A DNA stretch of 64,000 nucleotides from NCBI RefSeq assembly GCF_018263855.1, contig NZ_CP073318.1, forward strand, positions 62,001 through 126,000, in the 5' to 3' direction. The stretch's first letter is position 1, and each line of letters opens with the position of its first letter. Shown piece after piece: positions 17,537 to 25,548 of this stretch. Source of the DNA: Kutzneria sp. CA-103260. Its GTDB lineage: Bacteria; Actinomycetota; Actinomycetes; Mycobacteriales; Pseudonocardiaceae. The notes beneath the pieces are model-generated. The model searched no databases, was not told where the DNA came from, and worked only from the letters and a program-made list of their open reading frames with translations. The position numbers and the translations under genes were made by a program.

Positions 17537-18667
17537 TCAGACCGCGGTCGCCGCCGCGTGCAAGGCCTTGATCAACCCCTGGTTCTCCGGGCCCGGCCCG
17601 CCGGGGAAGCCGAAGCGCCGCCGCGCATAGCCGTACGCGATGCCGTTGCGGGGATCGGCGAACGCCTCGGTGCCGGTCGCACCGGGATGGCCGAACGCGC
17701 CCTGGCCGAGCACCGGGTACGCGGTCGCGGCGCTCATGAAGCCGAGCCCGAACGCCGCCGGCTGGCGCGTGACGAGATCGGTGCCGGCGGAGTGGATCTG
17801 GCCGACGGCGGCGATCGTGTCCGGCTTGAGCAGCCGGCCGTCGATGGCCGCGGCGTAGAAGTCGGCCAGGCCGCGGGCGGTGCCGATGCCACCGACCGAG
17901 GCCGGCCCGAGTTCCCTGATCACCCGGTGGTTGGGCAGCTCCTGGAGGTCGACGGCCTCGGGGTGGTTGCGGTTGAAGGCGATCCCGGTCAGGCTGTTGG
18001 GCCCGGTGGCATTGGCCCGCAGCTCCGCCAGCTGCTCGGGCGTCGGCCGCATCGGTTGCGTGCCAAGGAAACGCGGCTCCAGCTCGGCCGGCAGGCCCAG
18101 ATAGAAGTCGATGCCCAGCGGCCCGCGCACCCGCTCCTCGTGGATCTCCTGGATGCTGCGGCCGGTCACCCGGCGGACGACCTCGCCGGTGAGCGCCCCG
18201 ATGACCAGGGCGTGGTAGCCGAACGCGGTGCCGGGCCGCCAGTACGGGCGCTGGCCGGCCAGGCGTTCGGCGATGATCCGGTCGTCGGCGATCTCCTCGA
18301 CGCGGAACCCGTCGTCCGCGCCGACCACGCCGGCCCGGTGCGTGAGCAGGTCCCGCAGCGTGAGCTCGCCCTTGCCCTCGGCCGCGAACTCCGGCCAGTG
18401 GTCGGCGACCGGCCGGTCCAGGTCGAGCACGCCGTCCTGGACCAGCAGCGCCACCACCAGGTGCGCCGCGCCCTTGGTCGCCGAGTACACCCCGAACAGC
18501 GAGTCGGCGGTGATGTCCGGGCCGATCCACAGGTCCACGACCCGTTCGCCGCGGACGTTCGCGGCCAGCTGCGCCGAATAGTCCTCGCCCTCGGCGGCGG
18601 CGATGGCCGCGAACTCGTCCCGCACGGCTTCGTATCCGGGCGCGACGGCGCCTTGTGGTGTGCTCAC
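17537..18667 (-). CDS. Serine hydrolase, class C beta-lactamase fold (EstB-like)
   Basis: A 376-residue beta-lactamase-related serine hydrolase. The catalytic SxxK motif is SATK near residue 60 and a tyrosine motif YHALV occurs near 148. There is no signal peptide, unlike true secreted beta-lactamases, so it more likely acts as a cytosolic esterase or transesterase. The start is a GTG 29 bases after the P450 stop, in a minus-strand operon with P450 and DUF1772 genes. Confidence 0.83.
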   Translation of the reverse strand: MSTPQGAVAPGYEAVRDEFAAIAAAEGEDYSAQLAANVRGERVVDLWIGPDITADSLFGVYSATKGAAHLVVALLVQDGVLDLDRPVADHWPEFAAEGKGELTLRDLLTHRAGVVGADDGFRVEEIADDRIIAERLAGQRPYWRPGTAFGYHALVIGALTGEVVRRVTGRSIQEIHEERVRGPLGIDFYLGLPAELEPRFLGTQPMRPTPEQLAELRANATGPNSLTGIAFNRNHPEAVDLQELPNHRVIRELGPASVGGIGTARGLADFYAAAIDGRLLKPDTIAAVGQIHSAGTDLVTRQPAAFGLGFMSAATAYPVLGQGAFGHPGATGTEAFADPRNGIAYGYARRRFGFPGGPGPENQGLIKALHAAATAV

Positions 18668-18696
18668 GTCGCCTTACAAGTCGGGCGGTGCGGCCG

Positions 18697-19854
18697 CTAT
18701 TCCCCGGCGTCGACCCGGATCGGCAGGGCCGCCAGCCGCCAGGTCCCCGGATCCGGGCTGCGCACGGGGTTTCCGGCCAGTCGCAGCCGTGGGAAAAGGG
18801 TGATCAGGGTCGTCAGCGCCACCTCCGTCTCCACGCGGGCCAGCGCCGCGCCGAGGCAGAAGTGCGGGCCGTGGGCGAAAGCCAAGTGGCCCAAGGAACC
18901 TGGAGTGCGAGTCAGGTCCAGGTGGTCCGGGTCGGGGAACGCCTCCGGATCACGGTTGGCCGACAGCATCGAGACGCTGACCGGCTCGCCCTTTGGGATC
19001 GGCACGCCGCCGATCTCCAGGTCTTCGGTGGTGAACCGGGGCGTCGTGAGCAGCTGTGGGGTGCACCAGCGCAGCAGTTCCTCCACCGCCCGCGGCATCA
19101 GCGACGGATCGTCCCGCAGCAGTTGGAGCTGCTCGGGGTGGTCCAGCAGCGCCTCGACGGCGTTGGCGATCAGGTTGCCCGGCACCTGGCCGGCCAGCAC
19201 GAGATGCCAGCAGAGCACGACCAGATCCTCGTCTGACGCCTCGGTCCGGACCAGGTCGCCCAGCAGGTCGTCACCGGGCTCCGCGCGCCGGCGGGCGACC
19301 GCCGCCTTGGCCCCGGCGATCACTTCGGGAATGGCTTCCTGGAACGCCTGCCCCTGCCCGCTGGCCACCGCCACCCCGGCCCGCCGCCACAGCGGGCGGT
19401 CGGCCTCGGCGATGCCCACGAGCTCGCAGATGACCTCGATCGGCAGCGGCCACGCGAAGTCCGTGAGCAGGTCGAACTCGGCCGGCAGACGCTCGCCGAG
19501 CGCCCTGGCGATTTGTTCGATCCGAGGCCGGAACTCGGCCGCGCGGCGGGCGGTGAAGGCGGGGGAGACCAGGCGGCGCAGGCGGGTGTGGTCGGGGCCG
19601 TCGAGCTCGCCGAGGTTGGCGGTGTCGGGCAGGCCGGCGGGCCGCATGGCGTAGCTGGCCCGGCTGAGGCGGAAGCGGGGATCGGTGAGCACGGCGCGGG
19701 CGTGTTCGTGCCTGGTGACGATCCATAACGTGCCCAGCCCAGATTTTCCCAGCCCGGGCACCGGCATCCGGGCCACCGGGGAGTCGGCGCGGGCGGCCGC
19801 GTAGGTGGCGACCGGATCGAGCAGCGCGGCGGGGTCGGACGGGTCCAGCTGCAT
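18697..19854 (-). CDS. Cytochrome P450
   Basis: A 385-residue soluble bacterial P450. It has the haem-binding loop FAHGPHFCLGAALAR with Cys at about residue 333, an ELLRW..P helix-K segment and the I-helix VLAGQVPGNLIANAV. The usual acidic-alcohol pair of the I-helix (AGxxT with D/E before T) is replaced by GQVPGN; P450s lacking this Thr often have unusual chemistry. No ferredoxin gene is adjacent, so it may use a partner from elsewhere. It heads a probable operon with the serine hydrolase and DUF1772 genes and is divergent from a TetR gene. Confidence 0.88.
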   Translation of the reverse strand: MQLDPSDPAALLDPVATYAAARADSPVARMPVPGLGKSGLGTLWIVTRHEHARAVLTDPRFRLSRASYAMRPAGLPDTANLGELDGPDHTRLRRLVSPAFTARRAAEFRPRIEQIARALGERLPAEFDLLTDFAWPLPIEVICELVGIAEADRPLWRRAGVAVASGQGQAFQEAIPEVIAGAKAAVARRRAEPGDDLLGDLVRTEASDEDLVVLCWHLVLAGQVPGNLIANAVEALLDHPEQLQLLRDDPSLMPRAVEELLRWCTPQLLTTPRFTTEDLEIGGVPIPKGEPVSVSMLSANRDPEAFPDPDHLDLTRTPGSLGHLAFAHGPHFCLGAALARVETEVALTTLITLFPRLRLAGNPVRSPDPGTWRLAALPIRVDAGE

Positions 19855-19865
19855 GGCGACTCCAT

Positions 19866-19899
19866 TCAGATGATGAGATCATATGTTTCTACCATCTGA
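19866..19899. promoter_or_regulatory. Candidate TetR operator between P450 and tetR
   Basis: The short gap between the divergent P450 and TetR genes contains a 7-bp inverted repeat TCAGATG...CATCTGA with a 20-base spacer. Within it lies a tighter palindrome ATGAT-GAG-ATCAT (19870-19882). Its location, immediately upstream of the P450 start, suits repression by the divergent regulator. Confidence 0.5.
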
Positions 19900-19979
19900 G
19901 TGGTGACGGTATCTTCGGCCGGTCGGTGGCGCAAGGAAGGCCTGACACGGTCGGCCACGCCGGTGGCGCGAGGAGGGGC

Positions 19980-21020
19980 ATGGCTCGGCTGACCAGGGCG
20001 GAGGCGCAGGAGCGCAACCGGGCGAAGGTGCTGGCCGCGGCCCGGGCCGAGTTCGCCGAGCGGGGATTCCGCGAGGCCAAGATCGACGTCATCGCCGAGC
20101 GGGCCGAGCTGACCCGGGGCGCGGTGTACTCGAACTGGCCGGGCAAGCGGGCCCTCTACTTCGCGGTGCTGGCCGAGGACGCCGAGAACGCGCCGCTGCC
20201 CCGGGATCCGGAGTACGGGCTGACGCCCCGCGAGGCGCTGGGCGCGTTCGCGCGGGCCTGGGTCGCCCGCCTGCCGTTGGTCAACGACCGGGAGGCGGCC
20301 CGGCTGGGCCTGGACCTGATGCCGGAGGTGCTGGCCGCCGAGCAGACCAGCCGTCCGTTCGCGCAGCTCACCCGGTTCACCGCCAGCCTGCTGGGGCTGG
20401 CCCTGGAAAACCTCGACCCGGTCGCGGGCCGGCTGGTGCGAGTCGCCGAGGCGGCGCTGACCATGCTGCACGGCGCCAGCCAGTTGGCTGCCGCCGCGCC
20501 CGGCTTCGGCGAGCCGTTCAACGTGGTCACCGCCTGCGAGAGCTTCGCCGACCTCGCCCTGTCCGACGTCTGGCCGGGGCAGCCGCCGATCCTCGCCCCG
20601 GTCGTGGCCGTCGACGAGCCGTGGAATCCGCCGCCGGCCATGGACCTGCTCGGCCGTGAGCCGGTCCGGACCGGCAAGGGCGTGGTCGCGATCCTCGGCC
20701 TGCACCGGCTGTCCGCGGCCGAGGAGATGATCCGCGCCGCCTCACCGTCGGACGAGGTGACGATCGCCTTCGTCACCGCCGAGCCGGCCGAGCTGTCGGC
20801 GCTGGGCCGGCTGGTGATCGCCGAGTTCCGCTCGGGTCTGCACCAGGCGTTTCCCCGTTCGGCCTGGCCGCGAGTGCAGATCATCGCCGACTCGGGTGCC
20901 TTCGCCGGCGCGGTGGGCGTACCGTCCGCCGTGGACGGGACCGAGGTCGCGGTCCGGGTGCGGAACGGCCGCATCGTCAGACGATCCGAGGGGTTCGGTG
21001 CGTGTCATGCCGTCTGCTGA
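19980..21020 (+). CDS. TetR regulator with C-terminal thioredoxin-like domain
   Basis: A 346-residue protein, much longer than the usual 190-220 residues of TetR regulators. The HTH (about 5-50) reads FAERGFREAKIDVIAERAEL followed by TRGAVYSNW. After a typical ligand-binding helical part (to about 200), an extra domain of some 115 residues begins near VVAILGL. It has a beta-alpha-beta pattern and WPRVQIIADSGAFAGAVGV, which resembles peroxiredoxin/thioredoxin folds, and ends in GFGACHAVC with two Cys. Redox or ligand sensing by this domain is inference. A gaggagggg ribosome site precedes the ATG at 19980. It is divergent from the P450 operon. Confidence 0.8.
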   Translation: MARLTRAEAQERNRAKVLAAARAEFAERGFREAKIDVIAERAELTRGAVYSNWPGKRALYFAVLAEDAENAPLPRDPEYGLTPREALGAFARAWVARLPLVNDREAARLGLDLMPEVLAAEQTSRPFAQLTRFTASLLGLALENLDPVAGRLVRVAEAALTMLHGASQLAAAAPGFGEPFNVVTACESFADLALSDVWPGQPPILAPVVAVDEPWNPPPAMDLLGREPVRTGKGVVAILGLHRLSAAEEMIRAASPSDEVTIAFVTAEPAELSALGRLVIAEFRSGLHQAFPRSAWPRVQIIADSGAFAGAVGVPSAVDGTEVAVRVRNGRIVRRSEGFGACHAVC

Positions 21021-21513
21021 GACGGGAGTCGTGGGCCGGCGCTGCGCGCAGTGGCTGATCGACCGCCTGATCGCTTTCGTGCCGCCGTTCGCGCTGCTGA
21101 TCGTGATGATGTTCGCCGTGGCGCCCTACCGGTCGCTGTGGTACGTGCCGGGGGCGGTGTTCATCGTCTTGCTGCTGCTGGGCAACCTGGCCACCGATGT
21201 GTGGATGCCGCACCGCACCGGCGGCCGCACCCCCGGCATGCGGCTGCTGGGCCTGCGGATCGTCACCGAGTGGGGCGGCACCCCCAAGCTCGGCGCGTAT
21301 CTGCTGCGCGTCCTGCTCCAATCCGTCGACGGCTTCGCCTTCGGACTGGCCGGCCTGCTCGTGATGGTCTTCAGCCCGCGTCACCAGCGCGTCGGCGACC
21401 TCGTGGCGCGGACGCTGGTGGTCCGCTCAGTCCCGGCGGCCCTTGACCACCCAGGAGATTCCCTGCACCACCATGGCGATGCCGCACAGCAGCAGGATGC
21501 CCTGGAACACTAG
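21007..21513 (+). CDS. RDD-family membrane protein
   Basis: A 168-residue RDD protein. It has an R-x-x-Q-W-L-I-D-R-L-I-A start, three or four hydrophobic segments, TGGRTPGMRLLGLRIV and a final HQRVGDLVARTLVV, all conserved in the family. Function is unknown; some RDD proteins are ion or solute antiporters. The start overlaps the end of the TetR gene by 14 bases, so the two are translationally coupled. The last 28 residues are antisense to the next gene and have no family similarity. Confidence 0.8.
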   Translation: MPSAETGVVGRRCAQWLIDRLIAFVPPFALLIVMMFAVAPYRSLWYVPGAVFIVLLLLGNLATDVWMPHRTGGRTPGMRLLGLRIVTEWGGTPKLGAYLLRVLLQSVDGFAFGLAGLLVMVFSPRHQRVGDLVARTLVVRSVPAALDHPGDSLHHHGDAAQQQDALEH

Positions 21514-21618
21514 CTGGTCCGTGCTTTCCGTGCCGCTCACGAACGCGGCGATCCAGCCGACGATCAGGATCGCGCCCACACCGATGTTCATCCACCCGAC
21601 GCGAAGTTGCTTTGTCAT
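21427..21618 (-). CDS. Small two-helix membrane protein, unknown function
   Basis: A 63-residue protein made of two hydrophobic helices (about 11-28 and 38-57) joined by a short polar loop and ending in KGRRD. I do not recognise the family. Its 3' end overlaps the RDD gene by 87 bases in antisense. The clean helix pattern and ATG start make it more credible than the tail of the RDD gene in the overlap. Confidence 0.6.
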   Translation of the reverse strand: MTKQLRVGWMNIGVGAILIVGWIAAFVSGTESTDQLVFQGILLLCGIAMVVQGISWVVKGRRD

Positions 21619-21697
21619 GCCGTCGAGTCTCGTCCCCGCCCCGGCCTTGCCACCTCGATCCGCCGAGTGGTTCCGCCTCAGACTTTTGGCCGATGCC

Positions 21698-22171
21698 CTA
21701 GAGGGATCGCCGGTACGCCAGCAGGGTCAGGCCCGGGAACGGCTCGACGTCCAGGTCCGGGACACGGGCGAAGCCGGCCTGTTCGTAGAGGTGGTGGGCG
21801 GCGCGCATCGACGGCTGGGTGAGCAGCAGGAGCCGCTCGGCCTGCCACTCGGTGGCGCGGTCGATCGCCGCCTGCACCAACACCCGGCCGACTCCACGGC
21901 CCTGAGCCCACGGGGCGACGGCGAGCGCCCGGATCTCCGCCTCCGCCGGGCCGGTGGCCAGCTCGCTGTCCGCGTGCCAGCGCTCCAGGGTGACCGTGCC
22001 CAGGATCTTGCCGTCGTCCACTGCCACCAGCACGTCACCGTGTGCCCCGAGTTCGCGTAGGACTGCGGCGTAGGCCGGTGCGGCGTCCAGCAGGTGATCC
22101 GCGTTGTAGGCCGTCACTCGCAGCTCGCCGACCTCGGACAGTTCGGCGGCCTGAGCCGTTCGCACCCGCAT
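21698..22171 (-). CDS. GNAT-family N-acetyltransferase
   Basis: A 157-residue GNAT acetyltransferase. The acetyl-CoA-binding segment AVAPWAQGRGVGRVLVQAA matches the family pattern (V-x-P-x-x-x-G-x-G-x-G), and the C-terminal YEQAGFARVPD strand-helix is typical. The acceptor substrate cannot be told. It is divergent from the methyltransferase gene with only 28 bases between starts, so promoters must overlap. Confidence 0.85.
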   Translation of the reverse strand: MRVRTAQAAELSEVGELRVTAYNADHLLDAAPAYAAVLRELGAHGDVLVAVDDGKILGTVTLERWHADSELATGPAEAEIRALAVAPWAQGRGVGRVLVQAAIDRATEWQAERLLLLTQPSMRAAHHLYEQAGFARVPDLDVEPFPGLTLLAYRRSL

Positions 22172-22199
22172 CCGGTCATTCAAGCGCCAGGATGGCTGG

Positions 22200-22760
22200 A
22201 TGTCATGGGATGAGGCGGCGGCGACTTTCGACAACGAGCCCGACCACGGGCTGCGCGACCCCGCGGTGAAGGCGGCCTGGAGTGCGGTGCTGCTACCAAG
22301 GCTGCCTTCGCGGCGGTGCCGGATCGCCGATCTGGGCTGCGGGACAGGCAGTGTGACGGCACTGTTCGCGGCGGCCGGGCACGAGGTGCACGGGGTCGAC
22401 CAGTCGCCGCGGATGCTGGAGCTCGCCCGAGCCAAGTGCGGTGAGGGTGCCGACTTTCTCCTTGGGGACGCGGCGGATCCGCCCTTGGAGCGGGGGTCGT
22501 ACGACGTCGTCTTCTCCCGGCACGTGCTGTGGACCCTGCCCGAGGAAGCGGTCGGCCGCTGGGTGGAGTTGCTGCGGCCGGGCGGAAAGCTGGTGCTGGT
22601 CGAGGGCCGCTGGTCGACCGGGGCCGGGCTCACGGCCGAGGAGTGCCGAGGGCTGGTGCTGGGGCATCGCCAGCAGGCGGTGGTGACCCCGCTGACGGAC
22701 CGGGAGCTGTGGGGCGGGCCGATCGACGACGAACGGTATCTGCTGGTCAGCGACGTGTAA
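22200..22760 (+). CDS. Class I SAM-dependent methyltransferase
   Basis: A 186-residue methyltransferase with motif I IADLGCGTGSVT near residue 44, the acidic GVDQSPRML, FLLGDAADPPL and FSRHVLWTLP. These are the SAM-binding elements of the Methyltransf_11/25 group. The substrate is unknown. It is somewhat short at the C-terminus compared with the usual 200-250 residues. Confidence 0.85.
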   Translation: MSWDEAAATFDNEPDHGLRDPAVKAAWSAVLLPRLPSRRCRIADLGCGTGSVTALFAAAGHEVHGVDQSPRMLELARAKCGEGADFLLGDAADPPLERGSYDVVFSRHVLWTLPEEAVGRWVELLRPGGKLVLVEGRWSTGAGLTAEECRGLVLGHRQQAVVTPLTDRELWGGPIDDERYLLVSDV

Positions 22761-22801
22761 GATGTAAAAGCGGGAATGACTCTTACCACAGGGAGTGCGA
22801 C

Positions 22802-23722
22802 GTGCGGGTTCTGGTGATCGGGGCGGGGGCGACCGGCGGGCTGTTCGGGGTGCGGCTGGCGCAGGCGGGCCGGGACGTGACGTTCCTGGTCCGGCCGAAG
22901 CGGGCCGAGGTGCTGCGGCAGCGCGGACTGCGGGTGCACGGGGCCGGCCAGGACCTCACCATCCAGCCGAAACTGCTGGTCACCGGGGAGATCACCGAGA
23001 CGTACGACGTGATCCTGGTGTCGGTCAAGGCCTCGGGCCTGGAGCAGGCGATCGAGGACTTCGCGCCGGCGGTGGGCCCGGACACGCTGATCATGCCGTT
23101 CCTCAACGGAATGCGGCACATGGAGGCCCTGGACAAGCAGTTCGGGGCCGATCGGGTCCTGGGCGGCGTGGTCCGGGTGCAGACGACCGTGGATGACAAC
23201 GGCGACATCCTGCGGGTCGGCGAGTTGGAGGACATGTCCTACGGGGCCCGCGCCGGCACCGCCCCGGCGCGGCTGGACGAGGTGCACAAGACGTTGAGCG
23301 GCGCGGGTTTCCCGGCTGAGCTGTCCGAGCACATCGACGCCGACATGTGGGCCAAGTGGGTCTTCATCGCCTCCCTCGGCGGCGCGAACGGTCTGCTGCG
23401 CGGCACCGTCGGGGAGATCGTCGCCGCCGGTGGCGCGCGCTTCGCCGCGGACTTGGTCGACGAGTGCGCGGCGGTCGCGGCCAAGGCTGGATACCCGTTG
23501 CCGCAAGCGGTGCACGAAGCATTGCGGGCCCGGTCGACGGCCCAGGGCTCGCCGGCCGCGACCTCCATGTACCGCGATCTGAGCAACGGCTACCCGACGG
23601 AGAGCGAGCACATTCTCGGCGACCTGGTCGACCGGGCCCGCCAGCTCGGCGTGCCGACCCCGGTGCTGGAGCTGGCGGCGGTCAGCATGCGCGTGTACGA
23701 GAACAAGCTCGCGGCCCAATGA
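22802..23722 (+). CDS. 2-dehydropantoate 2-reductase family protein
   Basis: A 306-residue ApbA/PanE-type dehydrogenase with the NADP-binding start VLVIGAGATGGLFGVRL, the VKASGLEQAI segment, FLNGM in place of the usual QNG, and a C-terminal helical domain with KWVFIASLGGANGL and PTESEHILGDLV. Members reduce ketopantoate or other keto acids. The start is a GTG preceded by agggag. Its stop overlaps the ATG of the CGNR gene. Confidence 0.85.
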   Translation: MRVLVIGAGATGGLFGVRLAQAGRDVTFLVRPKRAEVLRQRGLRVHGAGQDLTIQPKLLVTGEITETYDVILVSVKASGLEQAIEDFAPAVGPDTLIMPFLNGMRHMEALDKQFGADRVLGGVVRVQTTVDDNGDILRVGELEDMSYGARAGTAPARLDEVHKTLSGAGFPAELSEHIDADMWAKWVFIASLGGANGLLRGTVGEIVAAGGARFAADLVDECAAVAAKAGYPLPQAVHEALRARSTAQGSPAATSMYRDLSNGYPTESEHILGDLVDRARQLGVPTPVLELAAVSMRVYENKLAAQ

Positions 23723-24315
23723 CCGCGACCGCTCGGTACGGCCTCGACCCGGCGCCGCCGGAGCTGCGGCTCACCCAGGAACTCCTCAACACCACCGGCA
23801 CCCGTTATCGGGAGGACCTGCTCGCCGAAATGGGCTGGGCGAGGGAGTGGTTCGCCGCGATTCACCCGGACGGGCCGAGGCTGGGCGTGGTGGACGTGAT
23901 GGAGCTCCTTGAGCTGCGAACCACCTTGCGGCGCTTGGTCCGGGGTGAGCCGGCGGAGCTGGTCGGGTCCGTCGATATCCGGGTCGACGCCGCGCAGGCC
24001 GTGGCCGTGCCGAGACTCGGGGAAACGGCCTGTTCGCACTCCGCGATGGCGAATGCCGAGGAAACGGGCTGTTCGCACGCGACGATGCCGAGCGCCGAGG
24101 GAGCGGGCTGGCTGCGCTCGGCGATTCTCGCCGAATGCCTGCTGGCCCGCGCCCTGGGCAGCTGGCCGCGGCTCAAGCTGTGCCGCAACCATGGCTGCCC
24201 GGTCGCCTTCTACGACCGCTCACGCAACGGCAGCCGGGTCTGGCATGACGTCTCGACCTGCGGCAATGCTGCCAATGTCCGAGCCCACCGGGCCCGGAAT
24301 CGCACTTTCGGTTGA
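23719..24315 (+). CDS. CGNR zinc-finger regulator with internal 13-residue repeat
   Basis: A 198-residue ABATE/CGNR protein. The N-terminal stress-sensing part is followed by the zinc finger (about 152-192): CRNHGCPVAFYDRSRNGSRVW, HDVSTCGNAANV. The family usually has WC at the position that is WH here, and CGNRAKV where CGNAANV is seen, so one zinc ligand may be His. Residues 98-136 are three 13-residue repeats (GETACSHSAM, EETGCSHATM, EGAGWLRSAI), an insertion not seen in the family. ATGA overlap with the reductase indicates translational coupling. Confidence 0.78.
   Translation: MTATARYGLDPAPPELRLTQELLNTTGTRYREDLLAEMGWAREWFAAIHPDGPRLGVVDVMELLELRTTLRRLVRGEPAELVGSVDIRVDAAQAVAVPRLGETACSHSAMANAEETGCSHATMPSAEGAGWLRSAILAECLLARALGSWPRLKLCRNHGCPVAFYDRSRNGSRVWHDVSTCGNAANVRAHRARNRTFG
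24010..24126 (+). repeat. 39-bp in-frame tandem repeat, three units
   Basis: Three consecutive 39-base units (24010-24048, 24049-24087, 24088-24126) lie inside the CGNR gene. Units 1 and 2 share most bases, including cctgttcgcac/gctgttcgcac and gaaacgg; unit 3 is more diverged. The period is exactly 13 codons, so the frame is kept. Confidence 0.85.
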
Positions 24316-24350
24316 GGCGGAGCGCTGGTCCCCGGGGCAGGATCGGGATC

Positions 24351-25490
24351 ATGAATCACGGCTGGACGGGCCGACGGGGCCCGATGGTGGCCGAGTGCGT
24401 GGTGCTCGGCCTGCTGTTGGCCGTGGACATCGGCTGGGCGGTCCACGCCGGCCTGCCGAGCGGGCTGATCGGGCAGGCGGCGTTCGAGCTGGTGCCGGGG
24501 CAGTCGACGGCGGTGGCGCTGTTGGCGGTGCTGCGCCGGCGGTTCCCGAAGCGGGTGCTGGTGCTGGGCTGTGTGGTGGCGGCGCTGTCGCTGATCGGCA
24601 CGGGGGCCTTCGTCGCGTCGGCGGCGCTGGGGCAGCCGCTGCCGATGGAGCTGGGCCTGACCGAGCTGCTGGCCCTGGCGCTGCTGGTTGGCTCGGCCGC
24701 GCGGCGACTGGCCCCCGTGCCGGCGGTCGTCGTGGTCACGGCCGGCGCGGTGGCGATGATCGCGCAGGCGTTGCTCCGCTACGGCTTCGGCGGCTTGGTG
24801 GCCGTGCCGACGGCGGTGGTGTGGGGCGGCGCGCTGGCGGTCGGGCTGCTGCTGCGGGACGCGGATTTCCGGCGCAGCAGCGCGTTGTCCGAGGTCCGGG
24901 TGGGCGAACGGCTGCTGCTGGCCCGCGAGCTGCACGACTTGGTGGCGCACCACATCACCGGCGTGGTCGTGCTTTCCCAGGCCGGCCGCCGGATCGCGCC
25001 GGAGCGGGACGAGGTGTTCGGCGAGATCGAGCAGGCCGGCGCGGAGGCGCTGGCGGCGATGCGCCGGCTGGTCGGCATGCTGCGCACCGAAGGCGAGCTC
25101 GACGCCACCCCGAGCGGCCTGCTGGACGCCGTCGAGCGGGCGGTGCCGCCGGAGGCGCAGTTGACCGTCCAAGATGGACTGGACGTGCTCTCGGTGACGC
25201 CGGAGGCCGCGACCACCGTGCACCGGGTGATCCAGGAGTCGGTGACCAACGCGCACCGGCACGCCCCGCAGGCTCGGCAGATCGAGGTGGCGGTGCGGGT
25301 GGACGACGAGTGGCTGGTGGTCGAGGTGGTCAACGACGGCGTGCGGGCCGCGCCCGGCGGCCACCGCGGCTACGGCCTGGTGGGCATGGCGGAGCGGGTC
25401 GACGCGCTGGGCGGTAGTCTGCTGGCCGGCGCGGTCCCCGGTCAGCGGTGGCGGGTGTCCGCGCGACTGCCACTGGTTAGGACTGTGTGA
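24351..25490 (+). CDS. DesK-type sensor histidine kinase
   Basis: A 379-residue histidine kinase. Five or six hydrophobic helices (about 12-170) form the membrane sensor. The HisKA_3 box ARELHDLVAHHITG carries the phosphoacceptor His195, and the ATPase has HRVIQESVTNAHRH (N box) and GYGLVGMAERV (G box). It phosphorylates the NarL-type regulator encoded next. The signal is unknown. Its stop lies in the first copy of a 29-bp triple repeat that separates it from its partner gene. Confidence 0.9.
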   Translation: MNHGWTGRRGPMVAECVVLGLLLAVDIGWAVHAGLPSGLIGQAAFELVPGQSTAVALLAVLRRRFPKRVLVLGCVVAALSLIGTGAFVASAALGQPLPMELGLTELLALALLVGSAARRLAPVPAVVVVTAGAVAMIAQALLRYGFGGLVAVPTAVVWGGALAVGLLLRDADFRRSSALSEVRVGERLLLARELHDLVAHHITGVVVLSQAGRRIAPERDEVFGEIEQAGAEALAAMRRLVGMLRTEGELDATPSGLLDAVERAVPPEAQLTVQDGLDVLSVTPEAATTVHRVIQESVTNAHRHAPQARQIEVAVRVDDEWLVVEVVNDGVRAAPGGHRGYGLVGMAERVDALGGSLLAGAVPGQRWRVSARLPLVRTV

Positions 25491-25519
25491 GCCTACGGCC
25501 ACTGGGTAGGACTGTGTGA
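25487..25519 (+). CDS. Mini-ORF 1 created by the 29-bp repeat
   Basis: A 10-codon frame (MSLRPLGRTV) starts at the GTG that overlaps the kinase stop and ends at the TGA of repeat copy 2. It has no likely protein function, but it could hand ribosomes on by termination-reinitiation. Confidence 0.35.
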   Translation: MSLRPLGRTV

Positions 25520-25548
25520 ACCTACGGCCACTGGGGAGGACTGTGTGA
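25516..25548 (+). CDS. Mini-ORF 2 created by the 29-bp repeat
   Basis: A 10-codon frame (MNLRPLGRTV) starts at the GTG in repeat copy 2 and ends at the TGA that overlaps the GTG start of the response regulator. Together with mini-ORF 1 it keeps a stop/start overlap chain from kinase to regulator. Confidence 0.35.
   Translation: MNLRPLGRTV

Noticed and set aside
24010-24126. CRISPR or coding frameshift in the CGNR gene.
   Set aside because: The units are adjacent without spacers and the period of 39 keeps the frame, so it is a coding tandem repeat.
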